Assembly: GCA_910579425.1 (NCBI GenBank)
Contig: CAJTVL010000045.1
Location: 1 to 31,703 of the forward strand
Source: an uncultured Lachnospiraceae bacterium
Lineage (GTDB): Bacteria > Bacillota > Clostridia > Lachnospirales > Lachnospiraceae
Direction: 5' to 3'
DNA length: 31,703 nt
Made by a program: the position numbers and the translations under genes. The number at the start of each line of letters is the position of its first letter. The stretch's first letter is position 1. This document shows, piece after piece, positions 7,914 through 17,122 of this stretch. A model generated the notes under the pieces. That model ran no database searches and was not told the origin of the DNA. It worked only from the letters and a program-made list of their open reading frames with translations.

Positions 7914-8798
7914 TTACCCCTTTACAGCGCCCACCATCATGCCTTTTACAAAGTGTTTCTGTACAAAGGGATAAAAAATCAGCATTGGTATACTGGATAC
8001 AACCACACATCCATATTTCAGCAAATCAACCAACTGCTGCTTATCTGCAACTGTCGACGCATCACTGTTTGCGAGCGCATTCTGACTGTCTATCAAAATC
8101 GTTCTGAGAACCAATTGAAGAGGAAACTTACTTTCCGTATTCAGATAGATCATTGGCTCAAAGTACGAGTTCCACTGTTTGGCAGCATAAAACAAAACCA
8201 TAACTGCAATCAAAGATTTTGACAAAGGCAATGCGATCTTAAAGAAAAATCCCAGATATCCACACCCGTCCAAAAAGGCGGCTTCCTTCAGCTCTTCCGG
8301 GATATTTCCCAGAAAGTATGACCTTGCAATGATCAGATTATAAGTGCTGATCATTGTTGGTAAAACCACAGCCCATATGCTGTCTAACATATGCAGTTGT
8401 CTTACCACAAAATATAATGGAATGATTCCTCCATAAAAATACATGGTAAATACCATAATTTTCATATATACCCCACCCAGGGGAAATTCTTTTCTGGAAA
8501 GAGCGTAAGCCATTGGCACTGTGAATATAACATTGAGAAGTGTCCCTGCTGCTGTATACAAAATCCCATTAAGGTATCCGGTCCAAATCGTTTTGTCTGC
8601 AAATATCTTTTTGTATCCTCCAAAGGTTATGTCTGCGGGCCATAAAATGACTTTCCCCTGATAAATTGCCTGGGGGCTGCTGAAGGAAGCGATTAAGCTG
8701 AAAAATAATGGGTAAATCGCTAAAATCATCACAATGATCAGAGTAAAAACGGTGATAACTCCGAACACTCGGTCATCTCTGCTTGTTTTTATCTTCAT
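7914..8798 (-). CDS. Carbohydrate ABC transporter permease (YtcP/MalG type)
   Basis: This 294-residue inner-membrane protein has about six hydrophobic segments, starting at residues 13-36. The cytoplasmic EAA loop that contacts the ATPase is at about 185-210 (EELKEAAFLDGCG, then ALPLSK). It is the MalG-like half of a CUT1-type sugar importer, paired with the permease upstream. GGAGGG precedes the ATG closely. The gene lies 12 bases after its partner and about 30 bases before the binding-protein gene, in one leftward operon. No nucleotide-binding subunit is encoded in the locus, so a shared MsmX-like ATPase elsewhere is expected. Confidence 0.92.
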   Translation of the reverse strand: MKIKTSRDDRVFGVITVFTLIIVMILAIYPLFFSLIASFSSPQAIYQGKVILWPADITFGGYKKIFADKTIWTGYLNGILYTAAGTLLNVIFTVPMAYALSRKEFPLGGVYMKIMVFTMYFYGGIIPLYFVVRQLHMLDSIWAVVLPTMISTYNLIIARSYFLGNIPEELKEAAFLDGCGYLGFFFKIALPLSKSLIAVMVLFYAAKQWNSYFEPMIYLNTESKFPLQLVLRTILIDSQNALANSDASTVADKQQLVDLLKYGCVVVSSIPMLIFYPFVQKHFVKGMMVGAVKG

Positions 8799-8810
8799 CC
8801 AATCCCTCCT

Positions 8811-9734
8811 TTACCATAGGGATGTATCGCTGATACGTTTACTGATTTTATTTACTGCCAGCAATATCAGAAAATTAATGGCTGACTGAAACATCTCCAC
8901 AGCTGACGCGTAACTGAAATCTCCGTCAACCAGCCCGCGTTTATAGGTATAAGTTGAAATTACCTCTGACACGCCCATATTCATGGAATTTTGCATCAGA
9001 TACGCTTTTTCAAATCCGACTGTGATGAGCTGCCCTGCCGTCAGGATCAGCATCGTAATGATAGTAGGCATGATTCCTGGAATATCAATGTGTAAAATGC
9101 GTTGTAACCGATTTGCTCCATCCACGATGGCTGATTCATGGAGATCAGGGCTCACCGAGGTTAACGCTGCTATATACACGATGGCGGACCAGCCGCAGGT
9201 TTGCCATATACCGGATAGTACATAGATCATTACATACGCTCTAGGTTTCCCCATAAAGTGGATGGGCTGGCCGCCCAAAAGTTTAATTATTGTATTGACC
9301 ACGCCGCTGTAGGGGGATAACATGGTATACAGCATTCCTACCAGGACAACTGTTGATATAAAATAGGGGGCATAAGTGACTGTCTGAACGAACTTTTTAA
9401 AATGTCGGTTTTTCAATTGGTTCAAAAGGAGCGCCAGGATGATGGGGAACGGAAAACCGAGGATCAGGTTCACCATGTTGATCCATAGGGTATTTTTTAA
9501 TATCAGCCAAAAATCCGGGGACTCAAAAAAGCGGCGGAAGTTAGCCAGACCAACCCATGGGCTTTTGATGAACCCTAAATATGGGGAATAATCGCGGAAT
9601 GCAATTTGGGAGCCATAGATTGGCCAATACTTGAAGATCAGATAATAGATCAATCCCGGGATTACAAAAAAATACAGGGACTTTGTATTCAGAAACTCTT
9701 TTTTGAACTTCTCTCTTCTTCTTATTTTTTCCAT
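8811..9734 (-). CDS. Carbohydrate ABC transporter permease (LplB/YteP type)
   Basis: This 307-residue membrane permease is the first gene of the leftward operon. The opening KSLYFFVIPGLIYYLIFKYW and FRDYSPYLG are typical of the LplB/YteP group. The EAA loop is visible as PDLHESAIVDGANRLQR with IDIPGI after it. It forms the MalF-like half of the import channel. GGAGGAAAAC stands directly before ATG 9734. The start lies about 240 bases from the divergent sensor kinase gene, and such kinase/regulator pairs usually control the adjacent transporter. Confidence 0.92.
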   Translation of the reverse strand: MEKIRRREKFKKEFLNTKSLYFFVIPGLIYYLIFKYWPIYGSQIAFRDYSPYLGFIKSPWVGLANFRRFFESPDFWLILKNTLWINMVNLILGFPFPIILALLLNQLKNRHFKKFVQTVTYAPYFISTVVLVGMLYTMLSPYSGVVNTIIKLLGGQPIHFMGKPRAYVMIYVLSGIWQTCGWSAIVYIAALTSVSPDLHESAIVDGANRLQRILHIDIPGIMPTIITMLILTAGQLITVGFEKAYLMQNSMNMGVSEVISTYTYKRGLVDGDFSYASAVEMFQSAINFLILLAVNKISKRISDTSLW

Positions 9735-9841
9735 GTTTTCCTCCTTTGGTATTCAGCCTTATAATAAATTCATTATAAAAAAGATTCTTATTTTTCAGAC
9801 TTCAATTATTTATCTAATCACTTCAAATTTTTAACATTTCA

Positions 9842-9869
9842 TTGATTGCCCATATTTTTATGATAAAAT
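9842..9869 (+). promoter_or_regulatory. Candidate promoter of the sensor kinase/regulator operon
   Basis: TTGATT (9842-9847) and TAAAAT (9864-9869) are 16 bases apart in the AT-rich divergent intergenic region 9735-9975. The match is moderate and other AT-rich boxes occur nearby. A TATAAT on the minus strand (9777-9772) could serve the transporter operon, but no good -35 accompanies it. Confidence 0.35.
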
Positions 9870-9975
9870 CAAAATCACCGATAATTATTTGTATATAGTG
9901 CTGATTTTTGCGCAATATAAAAAACTAAGCTGCTGCCATTATTGAGATCGTATTGAACTTGGAGGAGATACATAT

Positions 9976-11736
9976 TTGAGAAAATATATCTGTAAAATAT
10001 GGAATGACATACGTTCACATTTTAAGATCAAACTTCATATATTGTTTTTCCTTAGCAGCGTTATTCCCGTTTTGTTTTTTCTGTGCTTTATATATCCCAC
10101 ATGGTATAACACACTAAAAACAAAGGAACTGAATTATATGGAAGACAGAATTTTAGCAATCAACAATTCTTTGGATCAGATACTTTTAGAGATTGAAAAG
10201 AATATGTCAAACATCTTTACAAATTCTTATATTATCAGTGCGGTAACTTCCGACTCCAGTCTTCTTTTGGCGGATTCTTATTATCGTATATCCACTGTGG
10301 AGGCCATTTTAAAATCCATATCCAATTACAGTGTGGACGGTTTCTCCTATACTTTGATCGACCACTCCGGTCAAGTTTATTCCAACGGCTCAACAATTAA
10401 CCTTTTGGAAGATTTTGACGGTTCTCTCTGTACGGAAATAAAAAATGCGCCGGCTGCTGAAACCTATTTTACAGCCCGCTATACCTGTAGCACGGATAAG
10501 AAAAAAACCCTTACTTTTGCGCGCTCTTTATATGTAAACGGAGAAATATGCGGGGTTCTGATTGTTGATATTTCTCCTGAATTGCTGGATTCCTTTTTGG
10601 AACCTTATAAGGAACAGAGTTATATGACAGTAATTACAAACTCTGCTTATGATATTATTTATACAAGCAATAATTTTTTTGAAGGAGGATTTGATTCTTA
10701 CCGTGAGCTTCTGTTTACCTCCCTTCAGTCGCCTGTTAAAATCCGGGGAGATATGTATGAAAAGGTTCACGCTCAGGCTTTTCTTTCCCATTGTAATACC
10801 TGTATCCTGATTCCAAGGAATTTGATTTTTCAGGATTCCATCCAAATGCGTTGGCAGATGGCTGTTATTTTACTGATAATTTTTGGCCAGACTTTTGTTT
10901 TCTCTGATCTTATCTCACATAGTTTTTCCAAACAGATTATCACCTTAAAACAGGAAATGGTCCGTTTCATCAACACACGAGAAAAGCTTTCTTTTACCCA
11001 TATCAGGCAAGATGAAATTTCGGAAATAGCGGACGGGATTCTCTACATGGAGGAAGAACTGGAAAAATTGATTGAACAGATTCAGGAAAATGAAAAGAAA
11101 AAACGAAACCTGGAATTTAAAGCACTGCAACAACAGATTAACCCTCATATGATCTATAATACCCTTAATACCATCACCCGGCTGGCGCAGCTTCAAGGTG
11201 TATCAAATATAGAAGAGATTTGCTGCTCTTTCTCAAATATGCTCAAGTTAATTTCTAAAACGACCGGGGATTTCATTACGATACGGCAGGAGATCGCATT
11301 TATCCAAAGCTTTATTACGTTGAAACAATATAACAGTTATAAAGAATATTCTCTAACAACTGAAATCAGTGATGAGGTTTGGGATAAGCCGATCATAAAA
11401 TTACTGCTCCACCCGCTGATTGAAAACAGCATTACACACGGCTTTACAAAAGATATAACCATTGGCAGAATAATGATTTCAATTTATGCATCTGGCGGGT
11501 ATATCCATATCATTATGGAGGATAATGGATCAGGAATATCAGAGGCTGCTCTAAAGGAATTATTTTCCTCTTCGGAATCAGACTCTGTTCATGCCTATAA
11601 AAGTACAGGAATCCATAACTGTATGGAACGGCTTTGGTTACAGTATGGATCGTCCCGGCATTTTTCTATTGACAGCGATGGGAAAACCTTTACAAGAATC
11701 TTTATTGATTATCCGGAAATGGAGGAGGTTTTATGA
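9976..11736 (+). CDS. Sensor histidine kinase, YesM type
   Basis: The protein has 586 residues and starts at TTG 9976, eight bases after GGAGGAG. Membrane segments at about 20-42 and 294-312 flank an extracellular sensor domain. A HAMP-like linker follows, then a His_kinase domain with QQQINPHMIYNTLNTI (385-400, phospho-acceptor His391). The catalytic HATPase domain shows PLIENSITHG, MEDNGSGIS and STGIHNCMERL. YesM-type kinases pair with AraC-type YesN regulators to sense extracellular sugars. Its stop overlaps the regulator's start (ATGA). Its position, divergent from the sugar importer and sulfatase operon, argues that it senses the imported glycan or its loaded binding protein. Confidence 0.93.
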   Translation: MRKYICKIWNDIRSHFKIKLHILFFLSSVIPVLFFLCFIYPTWYNTLKTKELNYMEDRILAINNSLDQILLEIEKNMSNIFTNSYIISAVTSDSSLLLADSYYRISTVEAILKSISNYSVDGFSYTLIDHSGQVYSNGSTINLLEDFDGSLCTEIKNAPAAETYFTARYTCSTDKKKTLTFARSLYVNGEICGVLIVDISPELLDSFLEPYKEQSYMTVITNSAYDIIYTSNNFFEGGFDSYRELLFTSLQSPVKIRGDMYEKVHAQAFLSHCNTCILIPRNLIFQDSIQMRWQMAVILLIIFGQTFVFSDLISHSFSKQIITLKQEMVRFINTREKLSFTHIRQDEISEIADGILYMEEELEKLIEQIQENEKKKRNLEFKALQQQINPHMIYNTLNTITRLAQLQGVSNIEEICCSFSNMLKLISKTTGDFITIRQEIAFIQSFITLKQYNSYKEYSLTTEISDEVWDKPIIKLLLHPLIENSITHGFTKDITIGRIMISIYASGGYIHIIMEDNGSGISEAALKELFSSSESDSVHAYKSTGIHNCMERLWLQYGSSRHFSIDSDGKTFTRIFIDYPEMEEVL

Positions 11737-13310
11737 TTAATATTTTACTGGCGGATGATGATATCCTTACATTAAATCAACTTAATCTGCTGATATCCGC
11801 TATGAAACAATACAAAATCTCAGGGCAGGTTCAGGACGGGCTTGCCGCCATATCTTTTTTAAAAGAATCCAGGGAACCTGTACACATCCTGATACTGGAT
11901 GTAGAGATGCCCAAGATGACAGGGTTGGAAGTAGCCGATTATGTGAAGAGGCAAAAGCTCCCTGCAATGATTCTGGTTCTGAGCAATTATGATAATTTTG
12001 AATATGTCAAACCTCTTCTTCGCTTAGGGGCCTGGGATTATATTTTGAAGCATGAACTGACACAACAGCTCCTTGGGGAAAAGCTGGATGAAATGTCAAA
12101 ATTACTTGATGCAAAAAAGTTGTATGACAAACAGGAAAAATTTGCGGAAAACCTGACTCGTCAGGATTTCCTTCATAAGCTTGTCCTTCACCAGCCAATT
12201 CCTGAAAGCCAGTTAAATTTTAATTTATGCAGTAAAGATTTTGAAGGCACCCGGCATGTTTTGCTTCTCATGCAGATTACTAATTATCTGGCATTTTATC
12301 AAAATAATCGGGAAAAAAGACAGGAAAAAATCATAAATACGGTTTTAAACCTTTCAGGAACTATATTATCAACTTTAGAGGGTGGAATAATTACGCATAT
12401 CAGTTTTGGGGAATTCCTGATTTACCTTAACTTCTATTCAGAGGTCAGTACTTCAAATCTGCATCAGAAAACACAACAATATATTGCATCACTGAAATCA
12501 AACCTGTCGCGCTATCTCAATATCAATACGATATTTGAGTCTGTTCTGATGTGCGACCAAATCCAAAACCTTCGCGCTTATTATCTGAAAGCGCACCATA
12601 GCCTGCAGCACAAGCCATTTTGTATGCAGGATGAAAATACTGCTACTGGCTGTTACCTGTTAACGATCCAAGAGGAAAAGGAGCTTCTGGAGGCTGTGAT
12701 CAATCTGAATGCTCAGGGAGCCGCTTCAATTATACATCAGATTTTTAAGTCGCTGAAATTAAAAACAGTTTCCCTTGAACAAATGCATGGGCTGGTAAAT
12801 CGGATGATGGAGATTATTACACACCTCATACAGGAATATCCTGGTCTTTCTGAAACTGTCAGGGCTGCCAGCCATATTCCGAATCTGCTGGACATCGATC
12901 GTATGGAAGCTTTTTTGGTCGAATACTACGATACCTGTATTTCCCGCATCAATAAAACATCTATTCATGATTATCCACCCCTGGTACAGGCGGCTTTGCT
13001 ATATATTCACCAGAATTACAACCAGGATATTTCTCTTTATTCTGCTGCAAATCATTGTAAGATTACAGTCGTTTACCTTTCTAAAATATTTAAGCAGAAC
13101 CTGGGAATTCCTTTTTCTAAATATTTATCCAATTATCGTATTCGAATGGCTTCTTATTATTTGCTGCGAACAAAATATTCCCTGCGGGAGATAGCACAAA
13201 AATGCGGTTTCCAGAATTATAATTATTTTTTAACTGTGTTCAAAAACACAACCGGGGTGACTCCCATGCAGTACCGTACAGATCATAAATTTTGTCCAGG
13301 AGTGATTTGA
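11733..13310 (+). CDS. AraC-type response regulator, YesN type
   Basis: The 525-residue protein has an N-terminal receiver domain with the acidic pair Asp8-Asp10, phospho-acceptor Asp56 in HILILDVEMPKMTG, and a conserved SNYDNFEYVKP segment. A long middle region (about 130-410) is typical of YesN regulators. Two helix-turn-helices of AraC type lie at about 420-518, with SLYSAANHCKITVVYLSKIF and YSLREIAQKCGFQNYNYF. It is expected to be phosphorylated by the kinase it overlaps and to activate the divergent permease/binding protein/sulfatase operon. The start is fixed by the ATGA overlap and GGAGGAGG just upstream. Confidence 0.93.
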   Translation: MINILLADDDILTLNQLNLLISAMKQYKISGQVQDGLAAISFLKESREPVHILILDVEMPKMTGLEVADYVKRQKLPAMILVLSNYDNFEYVKPLLRLGAWDYILKHELTQQLLGEKLDEMSKLLDAKKLYDKQEKFAENLTRQDFLHKLVLHQPIPESQLNFNLCSKDFEGTRHVLLLMQITNYLAFYQNNREKRQEKIINTVLNLSGTILSTLEGGIITHISFGEFLIYLNFYSEVSTSNLHQKTQQYIASLKSNLSRYLNINTIFESVLMCDQIQNLRAYYLKAHHSLQHKPFCMQDENTATGCYLLTIQEEKELLEAVINLNAQGAASIIHQIFKSLKLKTVSLEQMHGLVNRMMEIITHLIQEYPGLSETVRAASHIPNLLDIDRMEAFLVEYYDTCISRINKTSIHDYPPLVQAALLYIHQNYNQDISLYSAANHCKITVVYLSKIFKQNLGIPFSKYLSNYRIRMASYYLLRTKYSLREIAQKCGFQNYNYFLTVFKNTTGVTPMQYRTDHKFCPGVI

Positions 13311-13330
13311 TTTATTTATCAAAAAACGAC

Positions 13331-13377
13331 TTGTCTTTTTTGAACCTTCCCTATAGAATAGTAAACATCCGACTATT
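13331..13377 (+). promoter_or_regulatory. Promoter of the ABC exporter operon with a downstream inverted repeat
   Basis: TTGTCT (13331-13336), a 17-base spacer and TAGAAT (13354-13359) form a plausible sigma-A promoter. AATAGT (13357-13362) is mirrored by ACTATT (13372-13377) across the likely transcription start, a position suited to a repressor. No regulator gene is adjacent. Confidence 0.45.
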
Positions 13378-13401
13378 ACCATAAAAGGAGGTTAAAAGGT
13401 C

Positions 13402-15261
13402 ATGAGCGTTAATAAACCTGAAACAGTTCGGCAGCCTTATACAAGAGTCTCTCTGATTCTGGATTTCCTGCGGGGGAGCATTAAGTATTTTGTAATCAGT
13501 ATTCTTTCGGCGCTGTGCGTAACGGGGCTGGATATGCTCTCGCCTCAGTTGATACGAACCACGGTTGACGGTATTCTGGGTGATAACGAGCTGAAACTGC
13601 CGGAATTTCTGATGAACCGGATAGCTTCTGTTGGCGGCGTGGGCTATCTTCGTGACCGGCTCTGGCTGATCGGTGGCCTGCTGGTGATTATGGCGCTGTT
13701 TTCTGTGGCTTTCCGCTATCTGTTCATGCTTTTTAACGCAAGGGGGGCGGAGAGCCTGGTGGAGACTATGCGTAATCGGCTGTTCTCCCATATCCAGCGG
13801 CTGCCCTTTTCCTGGCATATGCAGAATCAGACAGGGGATATTATTCAGCGCTGTACCTCTGATGTGGATATGGTCAAGAATTTCGTGTCAGAGCAGTTGA
13901 CGTCGGTTTCCCGTATCGTTATATTGATTATATTGTCTTTGTTTTTTATGTTTTCCATGAATCCCAGGTTAACGCTGGTGGCGCTGGCTTCCATTCCAAT
14001 TATTATCGCTTACTCCGCCTACTTCCATTCTAAAATCGGGCGCCAGTTCATGATATGCGATGAGAATGAGGGGATTTTATCTACCATTGCACAGGAAAAT
14101 CTGACGGGCGTGAGGGTAGTGCGCGCCTTTGGACGGGAGAAGTACGAAAAGGACCGTTTCGAAAAGCAGAACAATATTTATACAAATTTATGGATCAAAT
14201 TGTGTGGGTTTATGGCTCTGTTTTGGGGTGCGGGCGATTTGATTTCCGGTCTGCAGGTCATGCTGATTGTCATCCTCGGCGCTGTATTTTGTGTCAGGGG
14301 CAGTATGACGGCGGGAGAGTTTATTGCTTTTATTTCTTACAATGCCATGCTGACCTGGCCGGTTCGATCTCTGGGCCGTATGATCTCTGAAATGAGTAAG
14401 GCAGGAGTCTCCATTGAGCGTATCCGCTATATTATGAACTCTGATGCGGAACAGGATAAGCCGGAGGCGGAATTGGCGGGGGAAGGCACACCGGAAATGC
14501 GTGGGGATATTGAATTTCACAATGTCTCTTTTTCCTATGGGGATGCGCCGATTCTTTCGGACATCAGTTTTAAGATTCCACAGGGGACTACCTTCGGTAT
14601 CTTAGGCGGCACGGGCTCCGGTAAATCTACGCTGATGCATTTGCTGAACCGGCTTTATGATCTTCCGAAAGAAAACGGACGTATTACCATTGGCGGGGTG
14701 GACATTGCGGATATGAAGGGGAGCTGGGTGCGCTCTCATATCGGAATGGTACTGCAGGAGTCGTTTTTGTTTTCCCGCACGATTGCGGAAAATATCGGTA
14801 TTACCCGCCGGGGGATGAGTCTGTCCGATATTCGCTGGGCGGCCTCCATTGCCTGTGTGGACGAGGCCATCTCAGAATTCAGCAAGGGTTATGATACGGT
14901 TGTAGGAGAGCGGGGCGTTACCCTGTCCGGCGGGCAGAAACAGCGGACAGCGATTGCCCGTATGCTGACTCAGCGCACGCCGATCATGGTATTTGACGAT
15001 TCTCTCTCCGCCGTGGACTCGGAGACGGACGCGAAGATCCGACAGGCACTGAAAAGGAATCTGGGCGATTCCACCGTAATCCTGATTTCCCATCGGGTTA
15101 CTACGCTGATGCAGGCGGAATGTATTCTGGTGCTGGACAAGGGGCGGGTGGCCGAGTTGGGCTCCCATGAGGAACTGATAAAGAAAAAAGACGGTATTTA
15201 CCGCCGCATTTATGATATGCAGATGACCTTGCCGGAGGAGGTGGCTGAATATGGCGCATAA
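13402..15261 (+). CDS. ABC exporter half-transporter with degenerate catalytic residue
   Basis: The 619-residue protein has an N-terminal six-helix exporter domain (to about 330) fused to an ATPase domain. Motifs are Walker A GGTGSGKST (402-410), signature LSGGQ (508-512), Walker B VFDD (530-533) and an ISHR switch. The catalytic Glu after Walker B is Asp533, which marks the degenerate member of heterodimeric exporters such as BmrC/BmrD, LmrC/LmrD or TM287/288. AAAGGAGG precedes ATG 13402. The gene overlaps the next half-transporter by 11 bases. Family members expel drugs, lipids or peptides; nothing here tells which. Confidence 0.93.
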   Translation: MSVNKPETVRQPYTRVSLILDFLRGSIKYFVISILSALCVTGLDMLSPQLIRTTVDGILGDNELKLPEFLMNRIASVGGVGYLRDRLWLIGGLLVIMALFSVAFRYLFMLFNARGAESLVETMRNRLFSHIQRLPFSWHMQNQTGDIIQRCTSDVDMVKNFVSEQLTSVSRIVILIILSLFFMFSMNPRLTLVALASIPIIIAYSAYFHSKIGRQFMICDENEGILSTIAQENLTGVRVVRAFGREKYEKDRFEKQNNIYTNLWIKLCGFMALFWGAGDLISGLQVMLIVILGAVFCVRGSMTAGEFIAFISYNAMLTWPVRSLGRMISEMSKAGVSIERIRYIMNSDAEQDKPEAELAGEGTPEMRGDIEFHNVSFSYGDAPILSDISFKIPQGTTFGILGGTGSGKSTLMHLLNRLYDLPKENGRITIGGVDIADMKGSWVRSHIGMVLQESFLFSRTIAENIGITRRGMSLSDIRWAASIACVDEAISEFSKGYDTVVGERGVTLSGGQKQRTAIARMLTQRTPIMVFDDSLSAVDSETDAKIRQALKRNLGDSTVILISHRVTTLMQAECILVLDKGRVAELGSHEELIKKKDGIYRRIYDMQMTLPEEVAEYGA

Positions 15262-17089
15262 AAAAGACGAACAAAAGGAATATGTATCCCTTCCTTATTT
15301 TGGTATTAATAAGTTGCTGCCTTATTTAAAGCCTTATCGAGGGATTATTATCTCTATGATCATTCTGGGGCTGACAGGCGGGCTGGTGGATATTATCCTG
15401 CCGCTTTTTCAGCGCTATGCGCTGAATCATTTTATTGCCCTGGGGACATTAGGCGGCCTGGGAAGCTTTATTGCAGCTTACATAGCCGTCCTGGCCTTTC
15501 AGGTAATCGCCAATACAATTTCGGCCTATCAGGCGTGCCAGGTGGAGCTGTATGTGGGCCGGGATATGAAGCGTGCCAGTTTTAATCATTTACAGACGCT
15601 GGCTTTTTCCTATTACAATCAGAATAGTGTAGGTTATATTCATGCCAGAGTCATGAGTGATACCAACCGAATCGGCAGTCTGGTCTCCTGGGGACTAATG
15701 GACGGTATCTGGAATATGTCTTATATCCTGGGAGCTGTGGTGGTCATGCTTGCCATTAACTTCCGGCTGGCACTGTGGGTACTTGCAATTGTGCCGCTGA
15801 CCACACTGGCGGCCGCCTTTTTTCAGAAAAAGCTGGTGGTTTTAAACCGCCGGATCCGGGAAATCAACTCTCAGATCACCGGGAACTTCAACGAGGGCAT
15901 TACCGGAGCAAAAACCACAAAAACACTGGTGATTGAAGATAAAATGGAGCAGGACTTTAATGAGACCACTTCTGAGATGAAGCATACCTCCGTGCATGCC
16001 ATGCATTATCGGGCCATGTTTTCCTCCATGATTTCCTTCTCATCCTCCCTGGCTCTGGCATTGGTGCTGTGGCGGGGCGGCATTATTACGCTGCAGGGGG
16101 TGATCGAGATCGGCACTTTGTCTGTATTCATGTCCTATGCGCTGGGCATGATGGAGCCGGTGCAATGGATTGTCCGGGCGATTTCCGATCTGATCACGGT
16201 TCAGGTCAATGTGGAGCGTTTCACCAGACTGATGGAGACCCAGTCTGATGTGCGGGACACACCGGAAGTTATTGAGCAGTATGGCGATTCCTTCCAGCCT
16301 AAGAAGGAAAACTGGGAGGCGCTCTACGGGGACATTGCCTTTGAGGATGTATCTTTTAAGTATCCGGACGGCGATGAGTATGTGCTGGAGCATTTTAATC
16401 TCAATGTACCCCAGGGAACCAATGTGGCGATTGTGGGGGAGACCGGGGCGGGCAAATCCACTTTGGTGAATCTGGTGTGCCGCTTTTTTGAGCCCACCTC
16501 GGGACGTATCCTGATCGACGGGAAGGATGCCAGGGAGAGGTCCCAGCTATGGCTTCACAGCAATATTGGCTATGTGCTGCAGACACCTCACCTGTTTTCC
16601 GGCACCGTGCTGGAAAACCTGCGCTACGGGAACCCGGACGCTACGATGGAGCAGATTGAGGCGGCTGTCAAAAGCGTGTCGGCTGATTCGGTCATTGCGC
16701 GGATGGACAAGGGCTATGACAGCGACGTGGGAGAGGGAGGCGATCTTCTTTCCACCGGCGAGAAGCAGCTTCTCTCTTTTGCCAGGGCGATTTTAGCAGA
16801 TCCCCGGATTTTCGTGCTGGACGAGGCTACCTCTTCCATCGATACGGTAACGGAGAAGCTGATTCAGGATGCTATCGAGCATCTGATGAAGGGGCGTACC
16901 TCCTTTGTCATTGCCCACCGCCTTTCCACCATCCGCCAGGCCGACGTGATTCTGGTGGTACACGACGGTAAAATCATTGAGCAGGGGACCCATCCGGAGC
17001 TGATTGCAAAGAAGGGCGCTTACTACAATCTGTATACCAGACAGTTTCAGGAGGAGGCCGTGGAGGACGCTTTCGGGCAGAAAGGGTAA
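15251..17089 (+). CDS. ABC exporter half-transporter with catalytic Glu and altered signature
   Basis: This 612-residue protein is the partner of the preceding gene. A six-helix exporter domain precedes an ATPase with Walker A GETGAGKST (396-404), a Walker B with canonical catalytic Glu (VLDE, 522-525) and an IAHR switch. Its signature is LSTGE (500-504) instead of LSGGQ. In a heterodimer the signature of one chain faces the Walker motifs of the other, so this altered signature and Asp533 of the partner meet in the same inactive ATP site. The other site is fully canonical. The ribosome binding site GGAGGAGG lies within the end of the upstream gene, indicating coupled translation and a 1:1 complex. 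Confidence 0.93.
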   Translation: MAHKKDEQKEYVSLPYFGINKLLPYLKPYRGIIISMIILGLTGGLVDIILPLFQRYALNHFIALGTLGGLGSFIAAYIAVLAFQVIANTISAYQACQVELYVGRDMKRASFNHLQTLAFSYYNQNSVGYIHARVMSDTNRIGSLVSWGLMDGIWNMSYILGAVVVMLAINFRLALWVLAIVPLTTLAAAFFQKKLVVLNRRIREINSQITGNFNEGITGAKTTKTLVIEDKMEQDFNETTSEMKHTSVHAMHYRAMFSSMISFSSSLALALVLWRGGIITLQGVIEIGTLSVFMSYALGMMEPVQWIVRAISDLITVQVNVERFTRLMETQSDVRDTPEVIEQYGDSFQPKKENWEALYGDIAFEDVSFKYPDGDEYVLEHFNLNVPQGTNVAIVGETGAGKSTLVNLVCRFFEPTSGRILIDGKDARERSQLWLHSNIGYVLQTPHLFSGTVLENLRYGNPDATMEQIEAAVKSVSADSVIARMDKGYDSDVGEGGDLLSTGEKQLLSFARAILADPRIFVLDEATSSIDTVTEKLIQDAIEHLMKGRTSFVIAHRLSTIRQADVILVVHDGKIIEQGTHPELIAKKGAYYNLYTRQFQEEAVEDAFGQKG

Positions 17090-17122
17090 AATGCAGTCTG
17101 AAACAGATTTTGGGAGGAGCTT

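Noticed and set aside
13351..13818. Minus-strand open frame at the start of the ABC exporter
   Set aside because: It covers the exporter's promoter and 5' end, has no ribosome binding site and resembles no protein.
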